From Candidatus Omnitrophota bacterium (GTDB lineage Bacteria; Omnitrophota; Gorgyraeia; Pluralincolimonadales; Pluralincolimonadaceae): a stretch of DNA of 5,114 nt. Positions 1-5,114 of this stretch are shown piece by piece (the first letter of the stretch is position 1; every line of letters starts with the position of its first letter). Where the stretch lies: contig JAGUXU010000041.1 of assembly GCA_020061685.1 (NCBI GenBank), positions 1 to 5,114 of the forward strand. Direction: 5' to 3'. A program made the translations under genes and the position numbers. The notes beneath the pieces were generated by a model, which saw only the letters and a program-made list of their open reading frames with translations, was not told where the DNA came from and searched no databases.

Positions 1-241
1 ACTCATATTCCTCGTTTGAGGTGCTTTTTGTGATAAAGACTTTTTCGAGGGGGATACCGAGGGACCGGGCCTGCTTCTCAAGCAGGACCCTCGGGACTCC
101 GTGCATGCTTATCCTGTCAAAATCGGCCGTAAGGGTCGTAAGCAGGGCCGCCACTTCACAATCTCCGCTTTTCTTGATCTCGTAAAGCGCGCGGGCGCTG
201 TCCTTTCCGCCGCTCCAGGAGATCACCACCTTCTCCTTCAT
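1..241 (-). CDS. Dph6 / DUF71-family PP-loop ATPase (diphthine--ammonia ligase-like), 3' part cut by window edge
   Basis: The first 80 codons of this gene are visible and stay open to the left edge. The product begins MKEKVVISWSGGKDSARALY, with the PP-loop SGGKDS at 10-15. It continues with LLTTLTADFDRISMHGVP and a segment ending in KSTSNEEYE, a set of motifs typical of the Dph6/DUF71 (MJ0570-like) family. Eukaryotic and archaeal Dph6 amidates diphthine on elongation factor 2 using ATP and ammonia. Bacteria lack diphthamide, so here the function is unknown; it is probably an ATP-dependent ligase or amidase acting in the cytoplasm. Related proteins are about 220-240 residues, so roughly two thirds, including the substrate-defining C-terminal half, is outside the window. 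The ATG at 241 follows the larE TAA after one base and has a perfect AAGGAGG ribosome site. Confidence 0.88.
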   Translation of the reverse strand, partial: MKEKVVISWSGGKDSARALYEIKKSGDCEVAALLTTLTADFDRISMHGVPRVLLEKQARSLGIPLEKVFITKSTSNEEYE

Positions 242-242
242 A

Positions 243-1043
243 TTACTTCCTCCTTAAGGCCTCGTTCATGCTGCCGGTGCGGTAACCTCTTAAGTCAACC
301 GTGACATATTTAAAACCGAGCGCGTTAAACCTCTTGACGATATCCCTGCCCGCCTTATCCCCGATAAGCCTTCTTATATCTTCAGATGCGACCTCGATCC
401 TGGCGATATCCCCGTGAGAACGGACCCTGACTTGCCTGAGTCCGAACTTCTTACGCAATGCCTCTTCCGCCGCCTCGATCCTGTTTAATTTCTTTCCGGT
501 GATCGGCTCATAATAAGGTATGCGCGACGCAAGGCACGCGTAAGAGGGTTTATCCCATGTCGGCAATCCTGATTTTTTTGATAACCTTCTTATATCATCC
601 TTGGTCAGGCGCGCTTCCTTTAACGGACTCCTGATTTTCTTTTCTTTCGCCGCGACGGCCCCCGGCCTGAAATCTTTTCTGTCGTCATAATTTGAGGCAT
701 CAGCGACATATTTAAAACCATACCTTTTTGCTATCTTTTTTAATCTATTGAAAAGCTCGCTCTTGCAGTAATAACACCTGCGCGGAGGATTGTTCTTGAA
801 ACCCGGGTCCTCCAGCTCTTTGGTCCTGATGACAATATGTCTTACGCCGATCATTCCGGCCATCCTCTTAGCGTCTTTTAATTCGGACCTCGGGAAGGTC
901 TCGGATGTAGCGGTGACGGCCAGGACATTCTTCCTGCCGAGTATATCTTTCGCGGCCTTGACTAAAAAGGTGGAGTCTACCCCGCCGGAGAACGCGATAA
1001 CCACCCTGCCCATCTTTTTAAGGATATTCTTTAATCTATCCAT
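243..1043 (-). CDS. larE: LarE-type ATP-dependent sulfur transferase (nickel-pincer nucleotide cofactor synthesis)
   Basis: LarE adenylates the carboxylates of the pyridinium dicarboxylate mononucleotide made by LarB and converts them to thiocarboxylates; LarC then inserts nickel, giving the cofactor of lactate racemase and relatives. The 266-residue length fits the family (about 270). The PP-loop is SGGVDS (19-24). NPPRRCYYCKSELF holds C90 and C93, ASNYDDRKDFRPG (116-128) follows, and PSYACLASRIPY holds C170, the position of the sulfur-donating Cys in Lactobacillus LarE. VRVRSHGD (205-212) matches the conserved Arg pair. Exactly three cysteines are present, as in cluster-binding LarE proteins. 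Tyr178 follows RIPY where Gly is usual. ATG at 1043 lies inside the end of mnmA in another frame, with only a modest GGGTGG ribosome site 3 bases upstream, so translational coupling is likely. No larB, larC or larA is visible in the window, so another sulfur-insertion role of the wider NAD-synthase-like PP-loop group remains possible. Confidence 0.9.
   Translation of the reverse strand: MDRLKNILKKMGRVVIAFSGGVDSTFLVKAAKDILGRKNVLAVTATSETFPRSELKDAKRMAGMIGVRHIVIRTKELEDPGFKNNPPRRCYYCKSELFNRLKKIAKRYGFKYVADASNYDDRKDFRPGAVAAKEKKIRSPLKEARLTKDDIRRLSKKSGLPTWDKPSYACLASRIPYYEPITGKKLNRIEAAEEALRKKFGLRQVRVRSHGDIARIEVASEDIRRLIGDKAGRDIVKRFNALGFKYVTVDLRGYRTGSMNEALRRK
249..255 (-). promoter_or_regulatory. Strong Shine-Dalgarno for the Dph6-like gene
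   Basis: The minus strand reads AAGGAGG, ending 7 bases before the ATG at 241. It lies inside the last codons of larE (Arg-Arg-Lys-stop) and is the strongest ribosome site in the window. It supports this start and suggests that the Dph6-like gene can be translated well independently of larE. Confidence 0.85.
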
Positions 1044-2092
1044 CCGCCACCCAAGACTTTTTCCCCTTCATATAATACGACCGCCTGCCCCGGAGTAATA
1101 GCGTGCTGCGGCTCGTCAAATAACACTTTTATCCTGTCGCCTGAAAGCGGGGAGACGCCGCAATCGGCCTTGGGATGATTATATCTTATCTTCGCTTTAG
1201 CGCGGATACTTCCTTCCAGGCCGCCGATCGCCATCCATGAGATATCTGAGGCGGACAGCTCATCACTCTTTACCGCCTCGATGTCCCCCAATACGAGCTG
1301 ATTCTTCCCGGCATCTATCTTGACTACGTATAGGGGCTTGGAAGCGGCGATGCCCAGTCCTTCCCTCTGGCCTATCGTGTAAAAAGCGACGCCTTTATGT
1401 TCGCCTAAGACCCTGCCTTCCGTATCCGTTACCTTTCCCGGTTTGACGCCTTTTATCTTATCCTTTATGAAATCCCTGTAGTCGCCCTTCAGGACAAAAC
1501 ATATGTCCTGGCTCTCCGGCTTATCGAAGACCTTTAGGCGGTTCGATCTGGCTATCTGCCTGACCTCTTTCTTTGTAAGCCCGCCCAGCGGAAACAAAAC
1601 GCTCTTAAGCTGTTCCTGGACAAGATTAAACAAGACATAGGACTGGTCCTTTGACTTGTCTTTCCCCTCGATTATGAAATACCGGCCGCCCTCTTTTCTG
1701 ACCGAGGCATAATGCCCTGTGGCGATATAACCGGCATCCAGGCTCCTGGCCTTATCCAATAACCTGCCGAACTTTATCTTCTGGTTGCAGATGATGCAGG
1801 GGTTCGGGGTCCGTCCCCTCGCGTACTCGGCGCAGAAATAATCTATGACGCCGCGCTCAAAATCATCCTCGAGGTCCATGACATAATGCGGGATCCCGAG
1901 CCGGGCAGCCACGGCACGCGCGTCCTCGATGGCCTCGACGGAACAGCAGCTTTTTTCGCCGTGCGCTCCGCACAACGACGAGGACCACAGGCGCATCGTT
2001 ACGCCGATGACCTCGTAACCTTCTTCCTTCAACAAAAAAGCGGCGACCGAAGAATCAACGCCGCCGCTCATAGCGACAACCGCTCTTCTCAC
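1031..2092 (-). CDS. mnmA: tRNA-specific 2-thiouridylase MnmA
   Basis: This is a full-length (353-residue) MnmA, which uses ATP to adenylate U34 of Lys, Glu and Gln tRNAs and replaces its 2-oxygen with sulfur. The N-terminal PP-loop is SGGVDSS (9-15). TPNPCIICNQKIKF carries the catalytic Cys102, and SQDICF the second catalytic Cys198. ATGHYA (124-129) and DQSYVLF (149-155) are tRNA/ATP-site signatures. The C-terminal barrel carries YTIGQREGLGI (238-248) and a typical ending with TPGQAVVLY (333-341). The family position three residues before Cys102 is Asp in E. coli but is Cys99 here, giving CxxC plus C198. An additional Cys group (C41, C49, C50) sits in the insertion after strand 2. The GTG start at 2092 directly follows an in-frame TAA (2093-2095), which fixes it. 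The lipoprotein stop is 8 bases upstream, and the gene's end overlaps larE by 13 bases. Confidence 0.97.
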   Translation of the reverse strand: MRRAVVAMSGGVDSSVAAFLLKEEGYEVIGVTMRLWSSSLCGAHGEKSCCSVEAIEDARAVAARLGIPHYVMDLEDDFERGVIDYFCAEYARGRTPNPCIICNQKIKFGRLLDKARSLDAGYIATGHYASVRKEGGRYFIIEGKDKSKDQSYVLFNLVQEQLKSVLFPLGGLTKKEVRQIARSNRLKVFDKPESQDICFVLKGDYRDFIKDKIKGVKPGKVTDTEGRVLGEHKGVAFYTIGQREGLGIAASKPLYVVKIDAGKNQLVLGDIEAVKSDELSASDISWMAIGGLEGSIRAKAKIRYNHPKADCGVSPLSGDRIKVLFDEPQHAITPGQAVVLYEGEKVLGGGWID

Positions 2093-2100
2093 TTATCCGT

Positions 2101-3171
2101 TTACCCCCTGATCTTCCGCAAAACTAAAATGACCGCGGCCATCAGCACGATCGCCAGGACGGCAACGGCGGCATGATTCACTTTCCTTGATACCGCCCGC
2201 AGCGTATATTCCTTGAATAAAAAATCGGCCGGAGAGAATTCCCATTTGGCGGTGTTCATCTTGAACTCTTCCGTATTGGCGCTTACGATATTTCCCGGCA
2301 TGACGACCGATACGTTAAACGTGTAATTCTCAAAGATAGGTATGCCGTAGACACCGAGGGCATCGTCGTAATTATCATCCATTAATCGCTGGCCGTAAGC
2401 GCTTGCCTTCTCCTCATACCTATCATAGACCTCTTTTAATTTATGCAAAACCTCCTGCCGCTTTACCCCCTTGCCGCGCAATATGATATAATCTGCCAAG
2501 AACGGCAGAAGTTCCTCCTTGCTGTATCTTTTCTCGTACTCATCCATCTTCCCTTTGAATTCGCCGTTATCTTCGTCGGCAAGATCACAGCCCTTCTCCA
2601 AAAATGCCGTCATTAAGGAATCGACGCACGGCCGATATCTCTCGTTTAGAAGCGCCTTTACTTTTTCTTTCTCGAGAATCCGGGGAAAGGCGTCCGCTAG
2701 ATCTTTAACGGCTTCATCAAGATTATGGTTATACCACTTCTCGCAAAATTCCCTGAACTGCCTCTCATCGGTCGAATCCCTATAGGTCTCTTTATATTCG
2801 TAAACCGTAAATAAGATATTTTTCCTGACTTTCAGCGAGAACCTGTTATCTGAGACATGCTCCGGCTTTGCTCCTCTTCTCACATAATCAGGCGCAAGGT
2901 CATTTAAATCCTTGAAAGATCTCTTGGCCTCGTAGGCGTAATCCGGAGATTTGTCCTTTACGCCCTCCTTAGATTCCCAACTGCCTCCGGAGGGCAGATC
3001 ATATTTTTTGATCAACGTATCTCTCTCGCCTTCATCATCGGCGGTGTAGGTCGTTATCCTGAAACCCGAGCCGTTGTCGTTTATCTTGGTCAGGGCCGTA
3101 AAATTTATATAGCAGCCGCTTAAAGAAAAAACGGCCAGCGCCGACAGCAATAAAAAAGATACCTTCTTCAC
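2101..3171 (-). CDS. Predicted lipoprotein of unknown function with C-terminal membrane helix, LppM-like ends
   Basis: I do not recognise this 356-residue protein as a characterised family. It begins with a classic lipoprotein signal: MKK, a hydrophobic run, then the lipobox LSGC with the lipidated Cys at 20. Near the C-terminus a hydrophobic helix (about 333-351, VNHAAVAVLAIVLMAAVILV) is followed by the basic tail LRKIRG, so both ends should be membrane-anchored with the body outside the cytoplasm. After the lipobox comes a strand-like stretch with NDNGSGF (31-37). Just before the helix, residues 283-330 contain MPGNIVSANT and a later W310. This resembles LppM/DUF3153-type lipoproteins (PG..v..N...W followed by a TM helix); that similarity is by eye. 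Between them lies a highly charged, probably helical region, about 132-265. The start is GTG, its TGA overlapping the nfnB stop, with a good AGAGGG ribosome site. No partner or substrate can be inferred. Confidence 0.85.
   Translation of the reverse strand: MKKVSFLLLSALAVFSLSGCYINFTALTKINDNGSGFRITTYTADDEGERDTLIKKYDLPSGGSWESKEGVKDKSPDYAYEAKRSFKDLNDLAPDYVRRGAKPEHVSDNRFSLKVRKNILFTVYEYKETYRDSTDERQFREFCEKWYNHNLDEAVKDLADAFPRILEKEKVKALLNERYRPCVDSLMTAFLEKGCDLADEDNGEFKGKMDEYEKRYSKEELLPFLADYIILRGKGVKRQEVLHKLKEVYDRYEEKASAYGQRLMDDNYDDALGVYGIPIFENYTFNVSVVMPGNIVSANTEEFKMNTAKWEFSPADFLFKEYTLRAVSRKVNHAAVAVLAIVLMAAVILVLRKIRG
2104..2109 (-). promoter_or_regulatory. Probable Shine-Dalgarno of mnmA
   Basis: AGGGGG on the minus strand, in the final Arg-Gly codons of the lipoprotein gene, sits 11 bases before the mnmA GTG at 2092. 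The spacing is somewhat long. A shorter GGA at 2096-2098 is only 3 bases away and is a weaker alternative. The in-frame TAA directly before GTG rules out any upstream start. Confidence 0.5.
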
Positions 3172-4565
3172 TTTTGCCCTCTGATATATCTGTCCATCGC
3201 CGCGGCCGCCCTCTTGCCTGCGCCCATAGCCGCGATGACAGTGCCTTCGCCTGTCGTGATGTCGCCCCCGGCGAATACGCCCTTTATCGAGGTCATATAA
3301 TTTTCGTCTATCTTAAGCTCTCCCGACTTCTCGTCTACTGCAAAACCCCCGGTGGTACGGGCGATGAGAGGATTCGGGCCCTGCCCTATCGCTATTATGG
3401 CTGTGTCTACGGGCATGACGTATTCCGAGCCCTGTATCGGCACCGGCCGCCTTCTTCCGCTTGAATCCGGCTCTCCTAATTCCATCTTTATACAGGTCAT
3501 GCTGCCGACCTCGCCTTTATCATTACCCTCTATCTTCAAAGGCGCGGTCAGGAACCTGAATTCTATACCTTCTTCTTTGGCGTGTTCGACTTCGGCAAGA
3601 CGCGCGGGCGCCTCTTTCTCGGACCTCCTGTAGACGATCATCGCGTCCTTCGCGCCGAGCCGTTTGGCGACCCGCACGCAGTCCATAGCCGTGTTTCCCG
3701 CGCCCACGACGGCCACGCGCTGGCCGATCCTGACAGGCGTCTTATACTTAGGGAACTCATAGGCGCGCATGAGGTTGACCCTCGTCAAAAATTCGTTCGC
3801 GGAATAGACGCCGTTTAAGTTCTCGCCCGAGATCCCGAGAAAATAAGGAAGGCCGGCGCCGGTGCCTATGAATATCGCTTTATAACCGTCCTTAAAGAGG
3901 TCTTCGATGGTGAAGGTCCTGCCGATAAGGATGTTATATTTTATATCCACCCCTAAAGAACTTACGTATTCCGTCTCCCTGTCGAGTATCTTCTTGGGCA
4001 GCCTGAATTCGGGTATGCCGTATCTCAATACGCCGCCGCTCGAACTAAGCGACTCGAAGAGCGTCACTTCATATCCGTATCTTGCCAGGTCCGCGGCCGC
4101 CGTCAGTCCGGCGGGGCCGGAACCTACGACCGCCGCTTTTATGCCTGATCTGTTCCTGATCTTCGGCGGAGTGAGGTCGGGGTTCTCTGTCTCCCAATCG
4201 GCAAGAAACCTCTCGAGGCTTCCGATAGCAAGCGGCTTGTCTTTGCCCGCCAGGACACAACAGACTTCGCACTGTGTCTCCTGAGGACAGACGCGCCCGC
4301 ATATCGCCGGGAGGTTGTTCTTCTCTTTTATCTTATTTATGGCGCCCCGGTAGTCCTTCTTGGCGATCAACGCGACGAAAGCCGGGATATCTATATCGAC
4401 AGGGCAGCCTGCCACACAGGGCTTTTTCTTGCAGGCAAGGCACCGCTTCGCCTCCAGAAGGGCCTCCTCCTCTGAAAACCCGAGCGCCACCTCTTTAAAA
4501 TCCTTGTTTCTCTCATCAGGGTCTCTTGCCCGCAGGGCCTGACGGGGAATCCTCTCTTTAGCCAT
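3168..4565 (-). CDS. nfnB: NADPH-dependent oxidoreductase large subunit, NfnB / SudA / GltA-like flavoprotein
   Basis: This is the 465-residue, full-length FAD and double [4Fe-4S] subunit, often annotated as homotetrameric NADPH glutamate synthase (gltA). The N-terminal cluster domain has C42, C45, C50 and C54 (CLACKKKPCVAGCP) and C89, C93, C99, C102 and C103 (CGRVCPQETQCEVCC). An FAD-binding Rossmann loop VGSGPAG follows at 147-153, then the family signature RYGIPEFRLP at 181-190. The NADPH-binding loop VVGAGNTAMD starts near 286, with YRRSEKEAP at 312-320. The C-terminal FAD motif GGDITTGEGTV is at 433-443. The ATG at 4565 is one base after the nfnA stop, with a weak GGAA ribosome site 7 bases upstream. 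Known Nfn complexes bifurcate electrons from NADPH to ferredoxin and NAD+, or run in reverse. The adjacent small subunit favours Nfn/Sud over stand-alone glutamate synthase, since no gltB-type amidotransferase is present. Confidence 0.93.
   Translation of the reverse strand: MAKERIPRQALRARDPDERNKDFKEVALGFSEEEALLEAKRCLACKKKPCVAGCPVDIDIPAFVALIAKKDYRGAINKIKEKNNLPAICGRVCPQETQCEVCCVLAGKDKPLAIGSLERFLADWETENPDLTPPKIRNRSGIKAAVVGSGPAGLTAAADLARYGYEVTLFESLSSSGGVLRYGIPEFRLPKKILDRETEYVSSLGVDIKYNILIGRTFTIEDLFKDGYKAIFIGTGAGLPYFLGISGENLNGVYSANEFLTRVNLMRAYEFPKYKTPVRIGQRVAVVGAGNTAMDCVRVAKRLGAKDAMIVYRRSEKEAPARLAEVEHAKEEGIEFRFLTAPLKIEGNDKGEVGSMTCIKMELGEPDSSGRRRPVPIQGSEYVMPVDTAIIAIGQGPNPLIARTTGGFAVDEKSGELKIDENYMTSIKGVFAGGDITTGEGTVIAAMGAGKRAAAAMDRYIRGQK
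3177..3182 (-). promoter_or_regulatory. Shine-Dalgarno deciding the GTG start of the lipoprotein gene
   Basis: AGAGGG on the minus strand lies 5 bases before the GTG at 3171, within the last codons of nfnB. It supports the GTG, which gives a complete Lys-Lys signal peptide. GTG and the nfnB stop TGA share bases as GTGA (3168-3171), a standard translational-coupling overlap. Confidence 0.75.
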
Positions 4566-4566
4566 C

Positions 4567-5114
4567 TTACGATTCCAACGCTATCCTTTCCTCTTCTAAG
4601 AATCTCTTGTTTCTATGAAGCAATTCGTCAAAATCTACCTTATAACCGTCAAACTCCGGCCCATCGACGCACGAGAAGACCGTCTTGCCGCCCACAGTGC
4701 AGCGGCAGGTCGCGCACATCCCGGTAGCGTCTAACAGAATGGCGTTTAAACTTACTATCGTGGGAATATTTTTTGGCTTCGCGGCCAATGTGACCGCCTT
4801 CATCATGGGTATCGGCCCGCAGCAGATTATCCGGTCTATCTTCCCGCCGCGCTCGAATAAACCCTTCAGGGCATCGGTGACGAACCCTTTCATGCCGTAA
4901 CTTCCGTCATCGGTCGTGATGAGGACCTCGTCCGCCAGTTTCCTGAATTCGTCCTCCATTATCACCAGCTCCTTGCACCTCGCGCCTAATATGGTTATCA
5001 CCTTATTGCCTTTGCCCTTCAGGGCGCGTACGACCGTATATAGCTCCGCCGCGCCGACACCGCCTCCTATCATGACTACGGTCCCGAACTTCTCTATCTC
5101 GCTTGGGTTGCCCA
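4567..5114 (-). CDS. nfnA: Ferredoxin--NADP+ reductase / sulfide dehydrogenase small subunit, NfnA (SudB)-like, 5' end cut by window edge
   Basis: This is the FNR-like, PyrK-related subunit that binds FAD and a [2Fe-2S] cluster and, with NfnB, moves electrons between NADH, ferredoxin and NADP+ in the cytoplasm. The frame stays open to the right edge. A Met codon lies at 5071-5073, but 13 more in-frame codons (GNPSEIEKFGTVV) match the family just before the nucleotide-binding loop, so the true start is outside. Family members are about 280 residues, so roughly 100 N-terminal residues (flavin barrel) are missing. Counting from the Met at 5073, visible motifs are GGGVG (3-7), TTDDGSYG (53-60), CGPIPMM (85-91) and the cluster region with D115, C120, C123 and C135 followed by VDGPEFDG. 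An Asp plus three Cys is the known unusual ligand set of Nfn small subunits. It stops with TAA one base before nfnB. A SudB sulfide dehydrogenase or PyrK-type role cannot be excluded. Confidence 0.88.
   Translation of the reverse strand, partial: GNPSEIEKFGTVVMIGGGVGAAELYTVVRALKGKGNKVITILGARCKELVIMEDEFRKLADEVLITTDDGSYGMKGFVTDALKGLFERGGKIDRIICCGPIPMMKAVTLAAKPKNIPTIVSLNAILLDATGMCATCRCTVGGKTVFSCVDGPEFDGYKVDFDELLHRNKRFLEEERIALES

Larger units (their letters stand above)
1..5114 (-). other. Single compact operon of six genes (nfnA-nfnB-lipoprotein-mnmA-larE-dph6-like)
   Basis: All six genes point the same way. The junctions in order are: 1-base gap (4566), 4-base GTGA overlap (3168-3171), 8-base gap (2093-2100), 13-base overlap (1031-1043) and 1-base gap (242). 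No junction has room for a promoter or terminator, so co-transcription from a promoter to the right of the window is the simplest reading. Internal promoters inside coding sequence cannot be excluded by eye. Confidence 0.85.

Noticed and set aside
101..304. Plus-strand open frame of 67 codons spanning the end of larE and the start of the Dph6-like gene
   Set aside because: Both strands cannot be explained together here; the minus strand carries two clear family matches and a strong ribosome site, and this peptide resembles nothing.
1..2092. Recent tandem duplication as the origin of the three PP-loop genes
   Set aside because: Beyond the short SGG.DS loop the three proteins share no obvious sequence, have different domain signatures and lengths, and match three separate families.
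2093..2100. The only multi-base intergenic gap considered as a possible promoter or terminator site
   Set aside because: Eight bases are too few for either, and no hairpin with a T-run spans the junction.
3853..3862. Perfect 10-base palindrome CCGGCGCCGG
   Set aside because: It lies in the middle of nfnB and encodes the conserved GTGAGLP stretch; it has no adjacent T-run and no sign of a regulatory role, so it is most likely a coding coincidence.
3907..4284. Plus-strand open frame of 125 codons opposite nfnB, plus other plus-strand frames of 60-102 codons
   Set aside because: They are antisense shadows of well-conserved minus-strand genes, with low-complexity Ser/Pro/Arg-rich translations and no recognisable motif.
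4069..4302. Second minus-strand frame of 77 codons inside nfnB
   Set aside because: It is an out-of-frame reading across the intact cluster and FAD-binding region of nfnB, with an Arg-rich translation; nfnB itself shows no frameshift.

Overview
The window is a gap-free run of six genes, all on the minus strand, so transcription goes from high to low coordinates. Neighbouring genes overlap or are at most 8 bases apart. No stretch reaches even 10 bases without a gene, and I see no internal promoter, terminator, RNA gene, repeat, mobile element or CRISPR array. Both outer genes are cut by the window edges. The source looks like an anaerobic bacterium: it has a ferredoxin-linked NADPH oxidoreductase, a bacterial tRNA thiolase and a lipoprotein with a bacterial lipobox. 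Ile ATA and Arg AGG/AGA codons are frequent and base composition is fairly balanced. This recalls uncultured lineages such as Omnitrophota, but that taxonomic guess is weak.

In transcription order: (1) nfnA/sudB-like (4567-5114, N-terminus missing) and (2) nfnB/sudA/gltA-like (3168-4565) encode the two subunits of an NADH-dependent ferredoxin:NADP+ oxidoreductase or sulfide dehydrogenase type complex. (3) A 356-residue lipoprotein of unknown function (2101-3171) has a C-terminal membrane helix. (4) mnmA (1031-2092) is the tRNA-U34 2-thiouridylase. (5) larE (243-1043) is the sulfur-inserting enzyme of nickel-pincer cofactor synthesis. (6) The start of a Dph6/DUF71-type PP-loop ATPase (1-241) runs off the left edge.

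The most notable features are three consecutive PP-loop ATPases from three different families, and the cysteine pattern (CxxC plus a distant Cys) shared by MnmA and LarE. That pattern suggests both use a [4Fe-4S] cluster in sulfur transfer. Placing them behind an iron-sulfur, sulfide- or ferredoxin-linked oxidoreductase hints at a shared sulfur or redox theme; this link is inference. The lipoprotein is the least understood gene. Most of the window is well-known housekeeping or anaerobic metabolism, and I do not see a clear new defence or mobile system.
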